Origin: Verrucomicrobiaceae bacterium | GTDB taxonomy: Bacteria; Verrucomicrobiota; Verrucomicrobiia; Verrucomicrobiales; Verrucomicrobiaceae | NCBI GenBank assembly: GCA_016795365.1 | Contig: JAEUHN010000004.1 | Span: 124,001 to 188,000, forward strand | Direction: 5' to 3' | DNA: 64,000 nt | Shown here: in pieces, positions 48,660-58,188 of the stretch | How the letters are laid out: each line of letters begins with the position of its first letter | Position numbering within the stretch: position 1 is the stretch's first letter | The notes under the pieces: model-generated | Seen by the model: the letters and a program-made list of their open reading frames with translations, nothing else | Database searches by the model: none | What the model was told of the DNA's origin: nothing | Program-made: the position numbers and the translations under genes

Positions 48660-51050
48660 ATGCTGCCCCGCATCTTCGCTCTCGCCCTCCTGCTCCCCTG
48701 CTCCGCCTTCGCGGCCATCGACTTCGCCCATCAAGTCGTCCCCATTCTCAAGGAGCACTGCGCCGACTGCCATCTGGGCGACAAGAAGAAAGGCGGCTTG
48801 AGCATGAACACGCGCAAGGACTTGCTCGACGGCTCCGAGAACGGCGCGGTGATCGACCTCAAGAACGTGGGTAAGAGCCTGCTGCTCGCCGTGCTGACCT
48901 CCACCGACGAGGACACGATGATGCCGCCGAAGGGCAAGCGCGTGCCCGCCGAGCAGATCGCGGTGCTGCGTCAATGGATCAGCGAAGGTGCGGTGTGGGA
49001 AGAGGGCTTCACCTTCGGCAAGAGCAGCTACGAGCCGCCACTCAAGCCGCGCATTGTCACGCTACCTGCGGCACGCGATGGTCGCACGCATCCCATCGAC
49101 CGCATCCTGGACACCTACCTTGAGGAGCACAAGGTCAAGCGTCCCGCGCCAATCAGTGATGGAGAGTTCGCGCGTCGCGTGAGCATGGACCTCATCGGCT
49201 TGCTGCCGTCAGCGGATGATCTCGCTGCACTCGCGAACGACCAGTCACCGAACAAACGCGCCGCCTTCGCCAACCGCGTGCTTGCCCGTGATGTCGATTA
49301 CGCCGAGCATTGGCTCGTCTTTTGGAACGACCTCCTGCGCAACGATTACGTGGGCACTGGCTACATCGACGGCGGACGCAAGTCGATCACGAACTGGCTT
49401 TATCAATCCCTGATCAGCAACAAGCCGTATGATCAATTCACCCGCGAGCTGCTGGCACCCAGCGGTGAGTCCGAGGGCTTCATCTTTGGCATCAAGTGGC
49501 GCGGTAATGTGAATGCCAGCCAGGTGCGCGAGATTCAGTTCGCGCAGTCCGTGAGCCAGGTCTTCCTCGGCATCAACATGAAGTGCGCCTCCTGCCACGA
49601 CAGCTTCATCGACCGTTGGAAGCTCGACGAAGCTTACAACATGGCCGCGATCTACTCCGATCATCCGCTGGAGGTGAATCGCTGCGACAAGCCCAACGGC
49701 AAGATCGCGAAGGCCGCGTGGATCTTCCCCGAAATCGGCGACGTGAAGCCCGATGCTCCGCAGCCCGAGCGCCTCAAGCAGATGGCTGCGCTGATGACGC
49801 ACAAGGACAACGGACGCTTCACCCGCACCATCGTGAACCGTCTGTGGCACCGCCTCATGGGTCACGGCATCGTGCATCCGGTGGACGCGATGCAAACGCA
49901 GCCGTGGAGCGCGGACCTGCTTGATTACCTCGCCGTGAACCTGAGCGAGAACGGCTACGACTTGAAAAAGACGCTCGCCCTCATCGTCAGCTCCCAGGCC
50001 TATCAATCGAAGAGTCTCACCGCGACCGAAGCCATCGACAGCTCGCACTTTGTCTATGCAGGCCCGATCGCCAAGCGACTCACCGCCGAGCAGTTCGTCG
50101 ATGCGGTCTGGCAGATCACCAACTCTGGTCCCAAGGCCGCCCACGGGTCCGTCTTGCGTGGCAAGCCCGATACCAGCGTGAAGCCCGAAGGCGTGTGGAT
50201 CTGGAGCAATGCAGGTGCCAAAGCACAAGCCGGTGAGACCCTCACGCTGCGCAAGCAGGTGAAGCTCAGCACCGTGCCCACCATGGCCAAGGCCATCGTG
50301 ACTGCCGATAACGAGTATCGCCTCATCGTGAACAGCAAGGTCATCGGCTCCGATACCGATCTCACGAACGTCGAGTCCTATGCCCTCGGCACCGCCCTGC
50401 GCGCTGGAGCCAACAACATCGTGCTCGTGGTGAAGAACGGCGGCAAAGGACCCAACGCCGCCGCCGCCTGGTGCCAGGTGATGCTTACCTTCGCCGATGG
50501 CACCAAGCAAATCATCGCCACCGACAACACCTGGCAATGGACCACCGCCGTGCCCGATGACAAAGGCCGCTTCGCCACCGAACCCAAGGACTGGCAGGCT
50601 GTAGTTGTCGCCACCCGCCAGGAAACCTGGGAGCGCATCGTCGGCAAGAAACTGCAAGCCGCCGTGAGCCAAGGCGGCAGCGGCATCCCCTCGTATGTGC
50701 GCGCCTCGCTCGTCACCAGCGACCTGCTGCAACGCGCCCTCGGCCGCCCCAATCGCGAACAGATCGTCACCGTCCGCCCCGAGAACCTCACCACGCTCGA
50801 AGCCATCGACCTCGCCAACGGCAACATCCTCGCCGGTTACCTGAAAGCCGGAGCCACCAAGCTCATCAGCCAGCATCCCCAGCCCGACGATCTCATCAGC
50901 ACCGTCTTCACCCAGTCACTCAGCCGCTCCCCCACCGAAAACGAACGCACCGTCCTCCGCGAAGTCCTCGGCCCCAAGCCCACCGCCCAGAACGTCGAAG
51001 ACATGCTCTGGAGCCTTCTGCTGCTGCCGGAGTTTCAGTTTGTGAGGTAA
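48660..51050 (+). CDS. Planctomycete-type cytochrome c / DUF1549 / DUF1553 protein
   Basis: 796 residues with an N-terminal signal peptide (MLPRIFALALLLPCSAFAA). A PSCyt1 domain has a haem motif CADCH at residues 34-38. DUF1549 includes 'AEHWLVFWNDLLRNDY' and a second CxxCH (CASCHDSF) at residues 309-313. DUF1553 includes 'FTRTIVNRLWHRLMGHGIVHP' and 'LLDYLAVNLSENGYDLK'. A beta-rich, galactose-binding-like stretch ('VWIWSNAG ... DNTWQWTTAVP', about residues 510-630) is inserted in the DUF1553 part. This class normally pairs with DUF1501 proteins; here the only DUF1501 gene is at 41575-42987 on the opposite strand. It follows the P450 by 73 bases on the same strand and may share its transcript. 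Confidence 0.9.
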   Translation: MLPRIFALALLLPCSAFAAIDFAHQVVPILKEHCADCHLGDKKKGGLSMNTRKDLLDGSENGAVIDLKNVGKSLLLAVLTSTDEDTMMPPKGKRVPAEQIAVLRQWISEGAVWEEGFTFGKSSYEPPLKPRIVTLPAARDGRTHPIDRILDTYLEEHKVKRPAPISDGEFARRVSMDLIGLLPSADDLAALANDQSPNKRAAFANRVLARDVDYAEHWLVFWNDLLRNDYVGTGYIDGGRKSITNWLYQSLISNKPYDQFTRELLAPSGESEGFIFGIKWRGNVNASQVREIQFAQSVSQVFLGINMKCASCHDSFIDRWKLDEAYNMAAIYSDHPLEVNRCDKPNGKIAKAAWIFPEIGDVKPDAPQPERLKQMAALMTHKDNGRFTRTIVNRLWHRLMGHGIVHPVDAMQTQPWSADLLDYLAVNLSENGYDLKKTLALIVSSQAYQSKSLTATEAIDSSHFVYAGPIAKRLTAEQFVDAVWQITNSGPKAAHGSVLRGKPDTSVKPEGVWIWSNAGAKAQAGETLTLRKQVKLSTVPTMAKAIVTADNEYRLIVNSKVIGSDTDLTNVESYALGTALRAGANNIVLVVKNGGKGPNAAAAWCQVMLTFADGTKQIIATDNTWQWTTAVPDDKGRFATEPKDWQAVVVATRQETWERIVGKKLQAAVSQGGSGIPSYVRASLVTSDLLQRALGRPNREQIVTVRPENLTTLEAIDLANGNILAGYLKAGATKLISQHPQPDDLISTVFTQSLSRSPTENERTVLREVLGPKPTAQNVEDMLWSLLLLPEFQFVR

Positions 51051-51079
51051 TGACTTAAATACACAATTTTAGGCAAACT

Positions 51080-51094
51080 GTCTATTTAATAGAC
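51080..51094. promoter_or_regulatory. AT-rich perfect inverted repeat
   Basis: GTCTATTTAATAGAC has seven-base perfect arms around one base. It lies 30 bases past the PSD1-type gene and about 130 bases before the aromatic-rich secreted protein. Followed by TTTTTTT at about 51111-51117. It may be an operator for the accessory island or a weak terminator of the upstream gene. Confidence 0.35.
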
Positions 51095-51224
51095 ATCCTC
51101 AGAGATTTGCTATTTTTTTCTTGATCAGATACACGAGACTATGATCTACAAGCGGAGAATTCGGAAAAGCACCGCGCGTGCATGTCTGAGCCATCACTTT
51201 AACCACCACAGAACTATCAACACC

Positions 51225-52349
51225 ATGCGCATAAATCCGCGAACCAAGTTCACTTCCGTCTTTTTGTTAGTTTTAGTATTGAGCGGCTATGCTCGATCTG
51301 ATTCTTTCGTGGATGGATCCCTGGAGGTAATGGGGGCGTCAACTCTTCGTCAGGACGTCCTTCTTGAAGGGGTGACTTACTTCGGGAAATTGCAGAGCAC
51401 TGCGAGCGGCGCTGGCCTACGGGGCTTCAGTGTCAAAGTCGAACAAGATGTCTCCACAATCGAACAGGAAGAAGTAACACCTGGAAGGTTTGAAAATCAA
51501 ACCATCTATGTGGACGACTATGGGTGGCTGAGCCAATCGTCCTCCGTGTGGGTTGAAGACTATGGCTACTACTCTACAGACATCTGGGTCGATGAGTGGG
51601 GATACAGTTACCCAACTATTTGGACAGACCCAGTTTACGATAGCGAAGGTAACGAAACGACACCCGGTGGCTGGACTACGAGTTTAGTGCCTCAGATGGC
51701 AATTACCGGTGGACATATGGTGAGCCAAACCGTCTGGGGAGTAATTGGTGGCCACATGGAAACCACTGGCATTGACAGCTGGGGAGTCGTGGGAAGTCAC
51801 CAAGAGGTGCAGAGCATTTGGGTGGATGAAGTGCGCTCTAGCTATACCGTCACGACCTACGGCACACCTCACACAAAGTTCGTTAGCGAGACTGATGACA
51901 TGGTCTGGAGTTGGTATAACAACAACCGTGAATTACTAGAAGTTACTACTTCCGGCGTAAGCATTCCTTATCCCGGTGACCTAAATGGCAACAACCGCTC
52001 AATGCTTACATCTACACAATTCGAACAGAGCTTTACAACCTCTCCTACCGAATTCGGAGATTACACAAGCTACGGAACCAAGATGACCAAAGGAGGACTT
52101 GCCACCTGGGAGGACTACGGGGTAGATCAAACGGTGACAGACAGCAGTTCGGCTTACTTAAAGCCAAATGAACTGATCATCGAAAAGAAGATTCCTAGTT
52201 CCAGTGGTGTCACCGCAAGTTCGGTTGGAACTCGGATTGCTGCCACTGACGCTACCTTTGGCGGCACCGTAAAAGTAGCTGGAGCCATTTTGATCAACCC
52301 CCAAGGAGACATCAGTATGGGACAATACACATCAGGGCCGAAGCCATAA
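51225..52349 (+). CDS. Secreted aromatic-rich protein, function unknown
   Basis: I start it at the ATG at 51225 (374 residues), which opens a signal peptide (FTSVFLLVLVLSGYARS). An in-frame start lies at 51141 without signal character. The middle holds short repeats of the type 'YVDDYGW', 'WVEDYGY', 'WVDEWGY', 'IWTDPVY', followed by a GGHM/SH(Q)E run ('VIGGHMETTG', 'VVGSHQEVQS'). The C-terminus ('ATFGGTVKVAGAILINPQGD') is like the tail of fibre-type proteins found before Rhs-like genes. It lies 32 bases before the toxin-like gene, so the two are probably an operon and the product may assist its surface display. Base composition is more AT-rich than the flanking genes. I do not recognise a named family. 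Confidence 0.65.
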   Translation: MRINPRTKFTSVFLLVLVLSGYARSDSFVDGSLEVMGASTLRQDVLLEGVTYFGKLQSTASGAGLRGFSVKVEQDVSTIEQEEVTPGRFENQTIYVDDYGWLSQSSSVWVEDYGYYSTDIWVDEWGYSYPTIWTDPVYDSEGNETTPGGWTTSLVPQMAITGGHMVSQTVWGVIGGHMETTGIDSWGVVGSHQEVQSIWVDEVRSSYTVTTYGTPHTKFVSETDDMVWSWYNNNRELLEVTTSGVSIPYPGDLNGNNRSMLTSTQFEQSFTTSPTEFGDYTSYGTKMTKGGLATWEDYGVDQTVTDSSSAYLKPNELIIEKKIPSSSGVTASSVGTRIAATDATFGGTVKVAGAILINPQGDISMGQYTSGPKP

Positions 52350-52381
52350 GGATTCGCGAGAAAATCCAACTTCGCTATGAT

Positions 52382-55300
52382 ATGACATCACACCAACCGG
52401 ACGTTATTCTTAATAAGTTACGCGGGCGATTTGTATCCCTTCTTGTCGCATGGCTCACCATCGCATCGTATTCATGCGGCGAACCTGCATGGTGGGTGAG
52501 TAGGGGAGTTCGCAATCCTTCATTGCCCCCGAAGGACTTTGCCGCGCTCAATAGCGGTCAATTGAAGGCCCTAGCTAAGGCAGCCCGAGACGAGATGAAT
52601 CAAACGTTGCCGGGTGGTGCCGGTGAAACGATTGAGGCACTGATCGCATCGTGGTCCCAGGCTTCGAACACGGCTAGCGACTTCAGTGGCGTCAACCTCG
52701 GTCAGCTTAAATCGACGGCACGCCCCTTCTACGAACGACTGATAGCCGCAGGTGTTATTCAGTCTCTTCCGAACTGGCTTTCTAGTAGCCAAATGAACCA
52801 CGCGCTGGCCAACATCGGCCAAGCAAAAACAGCCTTTTCCTTTGACATCATCAATCCTGCTCCATCCCAAGGCACAGGAACGGCTTCAGCAGGAAGCGGG
52901 ACAATCACATCAACTTCACCAACAGCCAGCTCCCTAAATTCAGGAAGTTCGCCGTTGAGCAGCGATGGGACGCCATCCTCAGCCTCTTCAAGCACACCTT
53001 CATCTGCAATTCCGACGTTCACACCTCAACCAACGGTTTTCCACGCAGCATCAGCGGTCAGAGAACATTCATACTCAGTTTATTTGTCCACGGAATTCAC
53101 CTACGGTCCAGACGACCCCAATGACCCAGGCCCTGACAACGGCAACTCCGACCCCTCACCGTATAATCAGACGTCAAGCGATCCTAGAATTCATGATTTC
53201 GATAGCAATAGTGATGGACTGCTTGATGACGGCATCGACGCTGATGGCGACGGCAGCCCAGATGACCCAGGTGATCCGCGAGACCTGGAACCACGCAGAG
53301 GAGGCAAAATTGATGATGGAATCGACGCAAACGGTGACGGCGATCCTGACAATGATTCTCCTAATGAATCTAAAGGTCACGTTTCTCTCGCCAACTATCA
53401 TCCGTTCGACCATCTAATCAATGGAGCGACAGGCGCGGCCACTGGATACTTGAATGTATCGCAACCGTGGAGTGCCAAAATTACTAAGATCGACAGCGTG
53501 CTAAACTGGGATCCTGGCTGGACTTCGGTTTTCACGTCGCTCGATAACATTGGCTTTGCGCCTGATAACCGATTGGGCTGGCAACGTTCACGGCACATCG
53601 AAACGGTGTCGGTGACAACCAAAGTCGAACTCCACGAAAGACCCATTGCGACGGCTTACGGTGATGAATTCACTGAACAGACGGTGGAATACGCAGGCGA
53701 AGAGAAGCAGGTCATGCCTTACAGCTTCGCTCCCGATTCCTCCAGCACGCAAATAGTGAACTACCTTGTCGTCGAGCACACCGAAGATCTGTTATCATCG
53801 GAAGCATCTCAGTATGACGTGTTGGGCACCGTGGCATTTGTTTTCGCCCCAGGGAGCAAACTGCCGACCAAGATCGAAGTCAAGCAGCCTCCAAATTGGT
53901 CCGGCCCTCTCGGAGCGCAACCTGACATTGGTTACGAGGAAAACTTGCCCACTGCGTTCATGCATCAGGGCACCAACAAAAACTTCGATGACAATCTTGA
54001 ATCAGATCTTGTTAAAGATACGGGAGGGGGGTCTTGGGGAACTGGGAAATGCTTCCGCTTCCGATCCAGCTCACCCGAGAACGTTGCTTGGGGGACCCGC
54101 GTCATCCGAGAGATGATCCCGTTCAGCATTTCGGTTGATCCCGCCAAAGACGACGAGAGTTCCACTTCTCCAATCGTCATTTCGGCAGACGACCGGTCCG
54201 CCGAGATCGCAGCTCATGTATTCATTGACAGTCCCAAGATTGTTGGTGCGAAAGTTCAGTGGACCTCCACGGGCCAGGGCACTGTTCCAGGCTTACCACA
54301 GTCGCTCACTGGCGACGATTGGGACACGTTTGCAAGCCTGACCGTGCCCACGACTGTCGGGGCAACGGCAAGCGCCAAGGCCTCCCTAAAGTCCGTCACA
54401 TTTGAGAGATACGACCCTGAGACCGACGAAACCTATACATATGACGCCAACGTTCCCACATCGGGCACTACCTACGATCCTTCATCGTCTTCAACGCCTG
54501 AGTTTGTCGTGGGTCCCGGTATCGCCTCGGACAAGACGGTGATCAGTGGTCCCACCGAGTTGCCGGCTGATGGCAGGTCTGTCGGAACCTACCATGTTTC
54601 ATTCCGGGACGCCAATAACAACCCAGTCGCTCAGGGCACTCAGGTATCTTGGCACCTTGAGGGAGACGGTGCAATTCTGCCCAACTCATCGACCGAAACG
54701 GATGCCAATGGCAAAGCGACCGTTCAGGTCAGGAGCGGAAGGATTGCAGGCGAAGGGCAAAAGTTGGTCGTTTATGCGGACTCATGCCGCAACGAGTTTG
54801 CCATTGCCAATACGCCACTTTCTTTGACTTTAACGGCGTCCAATTTCTCAGTGTCCGCAGACGGGAAAAGGAAGACTTTTCTCGTTACAGCGCGATCCAC
54901 ATCCAATCATCCGGCCACTGATGGCACGCCCGTTATCTGGCAGACCACACGAGGCACGCTCGTGAACCCCGCTGCGACCATGGTTGGCGGAACTGCCACG
55001 GCAACCATCAGCCTGGATCTCTCACTAGCGGCTGACCGAGGAAATACTGTGGTCACTGCATCGGTAGCTGGTTCAATAGCCATTGCGTCTGAGGCGAGCT
55101 ACATATTCGAAACCGGACGAACTGGTGGAGGGCTTTTCAACCAAGTGGTATCGATGAAGGCCATCACGCCACACCTGGCCGGAAAGTATCTGAAGGTATC
55201 CGCCGGTCCTCCCCTCACCGTAAGACAACTTTCACTGGTTCCGCCTGCCAGCTTTCCGACAATAGCGTCGCTAGTATCCAGACCCGAGTTCCCGAAGAAT

Positions 55301-55807
55301 CTGTTTTTCGACGCCGAAATGGTAGTTAAGGCCGCTTTCCCAGCGGGATGGAGTTATAATCAAGGGATTCCGAAGCGCATTCATTTGGCGTCCTTCCCAG
55401 GGCTGACTCTTTTTCTCGATGCGAATGGAAATCCCGCTTTCGAAGGAGCGGCTTACCCTGATTCTCCAGCAGACCCCTCGTTTTATATCCCAGTTCCAGC
55501 GCGATCGGACGCGAGTGTGAAGCTATCACCGACGCCCGTGGGTTCCCCGGCACCAGTAGAAAAGACGTTTACCCTACGATTGGTGAATCGGACGCTCAGC
55601 CTTAGCACCTCGGGCAGCAACCAGACTATCACCGCCTCGTTTCCAGGCACCTTGACGAGTAGAAACCCAAGGATTTACGCTGGCGGATACGCAACGGGAC
55701 TCGTCACGTGGCGCGACAATAGCAGCCTCGTCTGGCCGTTCCAACCCGACCTACAAAGGCCCGTCGTTTGTCAAGCGTGTCGATTTCAAGTATCAGGTTG
55801 CGGATGA
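52382..55807 (+). CDS. N-terminal part of a frameshifted polymorphic toxin-like surface protein
   Basis: An ORF of 1,141 residues. From the start: an export signal (FVSLLVAWLTIASYSCG); a 'SGQLKALAKAARDEM' motif common at the N-terminus of large verrucomicrobial surface proteins; a Ser/Thr/Pro linker (about residues 160-220); and Asp-rich calcium-type repeats ('DSNSDGLLDDGIDADGDG', about 53.2-53.36 kb). A large beta-rich region follows, then two bacterial Ig-like (Big_1) domains (about 54.5-55.1 kb, 'PADGRSVGTYHVSFRDANN', 'SADGKRKTFLVTARS'). After about 55735 the frame changes. The last 18 or so residues of this ORF look like noise, whereas another frame continues sensibly as NPTYKGPSFVKRVDFKYQ into the next ORF. 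One extra base near 55738-55742 explains the break. It is either a real pseudogene or a sequencing error. Confidence 0.75.
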   Translation: MTSHQPDVILNKLRGRFVSLLVAWLTIASYSCGEPAWWVSRGVRNPSLPPKDFAALNSGQLKALAKAARDEMNQTLPGGAGETIEALIASWSQASNTASDFSGVNLGQLKSTARPFYERLIAAGVIQSLPNWLSSSQMNHALANIGQAKTAFSFDIINPAPSQGTGTASAGSGTITSTSPTASSLNSGSSPLSSDGTPSSASSSTPSSAIPTFTPQPTVFHAASAVREHSYSVYLSTEFTYGPDDPNDPGPDNGNSDPSPYNQTSSDPRIHDFDSNSDGLLDDGIDADGDGSPDDPGDPRDLEPRRGGKIDDGIDANGDGDPDNDSPNESKGHVSLANYHPFDHLINGATGAATGYLNVSQPWSAKITKIDSVLNWDPGWTSVFTSLDNIGFAPDNRLGWQRSRHIETVSVTTKVELHERPIATAYGDEFTEQTVEYAGEEKQVMPYSFAPDSSSTQIVNYLVVEHTEDLLSSEASQYDVLGTVAFVFAPGSKLPTKIEVKQPPNWSGPLGAQPDIGYEENLPTAFMHQGTNKNFDDNLESDLVKDTGGGSWGTGKCFRFRSSSPENVAWGTRVIREMIPFSISVDPAKDDESSTSPIVISADDRSAEIAAHVFIDSPKIVGAKVQWTSTGQGTVPGLPQSLTGDDWDTFASLTVPTTVGATASAKASLKSVTFERYDPETDETYTYDANVPTSGTTYDPSSSSTPEFVVGPGIASDKTVISGPTELPADGRSVGTYHVSFRDANNNPVAQGTQVSWHLEGDGAILPNSSTETDANGKATVQVRSGRIAGEGQKLVVYADSCRNEFAIANTPLSLTLTASNFSVSADGKRKTFLVTARSTSNHPATDGTPVIWQTTRGTLVNPAATMVGGTATATISLDLSLAADRGNTVVTASVAGSIAIASEASYIFETGRTGGGLFNQVVSMKAITPHLAGKYLKVSAGPPLTVRQLSLVPPASFPTIASLVSRPEFPKNLFFDAEMVVKAAFPAGWSYNQGIPKRIHLASFPGLTLFLDANGNPAFEGAAYPDSPADPSFYIPVPARSDASVKLSPTPVGSPAPVEKTFTLRLVNRTLSLSTSGSNQTITASFPGTLTSRNPRIYAGGYATGLVTWRDNSSLVWPFQPDLQRPVVCQACRFQVSGCG

Positions 55808-55823
55808 TCTCTCTCCACCAGTA

Positions 55824-57674
55824 GTGGTGGGTGGGTTGGTCAATGGAACCCTTTCGATTCCCAACCCAAGCGGCGAAGCATCGTTCACCCTGACGATTCC
55901 CGTCGATTACAAGCGTCCTGACGTTGTCGTCCATCTGTATGAGGAAGGAGCCAGCCAGCAGGGAATCCAAACCGTAATTGTAGGGAATCCAGCGGCTTCA
56001 ACACCCGCCATCCTGACCACCGAGGGCCACCTTCTCTATGAATTATACTCCGGGGCCAAGTATGACAATCGCCCGAATGGTGAACCGAAGGGAGAAGAAC
56101 TCGCGGAACTGAAGCGTTTTGCCTCAGTGAAGGGTGGCCAGCCTCTTGCCGCATTGATGGCCGCTCCAGCGGCATCTGGCGGAGACATGAAGCATCAGGC
56201 GGAACAGAGCCGCGTTTTCATAGAACTTGCCGCCGCTCTTAACCATGCTTGCACAAGTCGAATCCTTGCGGCGGCGAAAAAGGCAGATCAGATTGATGCG
56301 GTTGATGAACACGGCAACAAGATTAACGCTCAAACCTATTTCAATTTGGCGGAAATCATCCGCAATGTCATCCCAGGCCAGGCAGTCTCTAACATTACTG
56401 CGCTTCTTTCCGACATTAATTCGAAGCATGGGCAAGTCCTGCAGGACATGGCGACTGAAAGCCTGGAGAATGTCACCGCTTTCGTCCGTGCAGTTCGAGG
56501 CACGGACACTTGGCAAAAAGTTCTCAAAGTGGCTGAGATTTCAGGCGGGGTGGTAGGGATACCGTTCGTGCGTGATTTGGACAATCTGTCTGCGCGCTTG
56601 ACAGACGAAGGTGTAGCCGAGTTCATCGTCGCACTATCGCGTTTCACGCTAACTGTGTCCCTCAATACAGGCACTGCTACATCGCTGGCACTTAACGACC
56701 TCGATGCATGGCTGACGAAACTTAATGGGCTTGCGGGTAATGACATTGCAAGCCAGCTCGTCGTCGGATACATCGGTTACACCGTCGAGTTCATCAAAAC
56801 AGGCACGGGATTGATCGGGACGGGAGCGGATGGAAAAGGGGTGAAACGGATGATGGCATCCATGCTCGCGACCACCATTTCGGCCTACTGGGGCAATCAG
56901 GGGGCTAAGGACGAACTCAAGCGCCTGTGTCCATTCTGGTCGTGGATATTCATCTCCAAAGACGTGGCCCGGCTCTGGGATACAAGCAAGTATTATGAGG
57001 CCGGACAAATGGCCTTCCGACTCGTGCTACAGGCCGCTGGGGACGTGACTCTGGCCATCGGAGTGGTGAAGGGCGGAATTGTAGTCGTCCAAAGGGTCTC
57101 GGGCGCAGTGAAGGTTATCTTCCGGCCAGCGATGCAGAAGACAGCGCAGCAGACTATCGTCCGCGGTGCATTGCCGCCGCCTGTGCCTAACGAAATGAAC
57201 AAGCTGCTCAAGGCCCGCATCGGTCAGTTTCCGCCCATGGGATATGGCCCCCTGGCCAATCTCACGATTGAGCAGGCGTCGCAACTGTGCAGAGTCCTAT
57301 GTCAGGAGTTGGCTGAAGCCGTTACTAAAGCCATCAAGAACGGGGCCTCGGACTTGCGACACAAGAAGATTGCCGTTGCTATAGACCTTGAGACCGGGAA
57401 AGCCTATGCAGGCATCAGTCTTCAGAAAGATGCATCTCTGTTTCCAAGGTTCGTGGATTCCAGGTTGACACAAGCAATGCCGAGAGTGTCGCTCGAAAAA
57501 TGGGCCGTGGAAAACTGTGCTGAGTTCAATGCGCTGAACGATGCCCTTCTCGCGGGAGGTGATCCCACAAAAATCGTCATCCGCACGGTGCACGTCGATT
57601 CGATTAAATTTTTCGAACCTTGCAAGAATTGCAGAATCTGGGTTGATAAACTCGGCCTCACACTAGCGGAATAA
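55824..57674 (+). CDS. C-terminal part of the same protein, with a YwqJ-like deaminase tip
   Basis: A 616-residue ORF given from an internal GTG; coding sense extends upstream in this frame to about 55742, where it joins the 1,141-residue ORF. After a beta-rich start (VVVGGLVNGTLSIPNP) comes a long, mostly helical region with a hydrophobic stretch (VTLAIGVVKGGIVVVQ). The last 110 residues carry a nucleic-acid-deaminase signature: 'KKIAVAIDLETGKAYAG', then NCAEFNAL (Cys at 57516, Glu at 57522), then PCKNC (Cys at 57621 and 57630). CAE replacing HAE with PCxxC is typical of YwqJ-like toxins of polymorphic toxin systems, which deaminate bases in target nucleic acids. Its stop TAA is followed at once by the ATG of a putative immunity gene, as expected for such toxins. 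Confidence 0.72.
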   Translation: MVGGLVNGTLSIPNPSGEASFTLTIPVDYKRPDVVVHLYEEGASQQGIQTVIVGNPAASTPAILTTEGHLLYELYSGAKYDNRPNGEPKGEELAELKRFASVKGGQPLAALMAAPAASGGDMKHQAEQSRVFIELAAALNHACTSRILAAAKKADQIDAVDEHGNKINAQTYFNLAEIIRNVIPGQAVSNITALLSDINSKHGQVLQDMATESLENVTAFVRAVRGTDTWQKVLKVAEISGGVVGIPFVRDLDNLSARLTDEGVAEFIVALSRFTLTVSLNTGTATSLALNDLDAWLTKLNGLAGNDIASQLVVGYIGYTVEFIKTGTGLIGTGADGKGVKRMMASMLATTISAYWGNQGAKDELKRLCPFWSWIFISKDVARLWDTSKYYEAGQMAFRLVLQAAGDVTLAIGVVKGGIVVVQRVSGAVKVIFRPAMQKTAQQTIVRGALPPPVPNEMNKLLKARIGQFPPMGYGPLANLTIEQASQLCRVLCQELAEAVTKAIKNGASDLRHKKIAVAIDLETGKAYAGISLQKDASLFPRFVDSRLTQAMPRVSLEKWAVENCAEFNALNDALLAGGDPTKIVIRTVHVDSIKFFEPCKNCRIWVDKLGLTLAE

Positions 57675-57733
57675 ATGAATCTCGAAGCAATCAAGAACCT
57701 GTATGAGCAGAACGGATTTTTCTGGAGCCCAAG
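57675..57733 (+). repeat. Direct repeat (first copy) at the 5' end of the paired immunity genes
   Basis: The first 59 bases of the gene at 57675 closely match those of the gene at 58130-58188, for example ATGAATCTCGAAGC and ATCAAGAACCT, in the same orientation 455 bases apart. This shows the downstream gene arose by tandem duplication and has since diverged. Confidence 0.8.
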
Positions 57734-58097
57734 CCTGCAAGAGATAGCCCTCAAGTATGGTTTTGCGGATCATCCCTTTGTTCATTATCCCAGTGGTGAT
57801 TTGGACATCATCTCTTTTGACGTGACTTGGTGGCTTGAGCAGGGGCCGTCGCATTGGGCATTTGAATATTTGTCTGACGCTTTGAGTGAAGAAGTGGCCC
57901 CGATTGCGCGCGAAACCCCCGAATCTGATGGAGTTCTGTGGGCCATCACCAAGCGTGACCGCCTCTATGCTATCCATGAAGCGACCACTTATGCGATTGG
58001 TGATGAAAATGAGACCTGGGAAACTCAGTTGCCGCGCATCTTTCGAGGCGAGGCCACATATGAGTTTGCTTATCGGTGGTATCCCAAGAACTACTGA
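57675..58097 (+). CDS. Putative immunity protein 1 (SUKH-3-like)
   Basis: 140 residues, starting with no gap after the toxin stop (TAAATG). The small, acidic, soluble protein has 'FDVTWWLEQG', 'LSEEVAPIARE', 'VLWAITKRDRLYAIHE' and a final helix. This pattern resembles SUKH-3 immunity proteins (a conserved small cytosolic fold with an 'IG-P' strand, a GxVY-like strand and a late helix), but the match is by eye. Position directly behind a deaminase toxin is the main argument. It probably binds and blocks the toxin tip. It is paralogous to the next gene. Confidence 0.6.
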   Translation: MNLEAIKNLYEQNGFFWSPSLQEIALKYGFADHPFVHYPSGDLDIISFDVTWWLEQGPSHWAFEYLSDALSEEVAPIARETPESDGVLWAITKRDRLYAIHEATTYAIGDENETWETQLPRIFRGEATYEFAYRWYPKNY

Positions 58098-58129
58098 GTC
58101 TCGAACATCAAGTGCCCCCAGGCCGTTGG

Positions 58130-58188
58130 ATGAATCTCGAAGCTATCAAGAACCTATATCAGCAGAATAGTTTTTTCTGGAACGCACC
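58130..58188 (+). repeat. Direct repeat (second copy)
   Basis: The 5' end of the second immunity gene repeats 57675-57733 with about ten differences. The reading frame is kept, so the copy is a gene duplicate rather than a non-coding remnant. Confidence 0.8.

Noticed and set aside
49245..50876. 543-codon open frame on the minus strand
   Set aside because: It lies fully inside the PSCyt1/DUF1549/DUF1553 gene, which has haem motifs and a signal peptide. The antisense protein is low-complexity and Val/Ala/Gly/His-rich, as expected of a shadow of GC-rich coding DNA.
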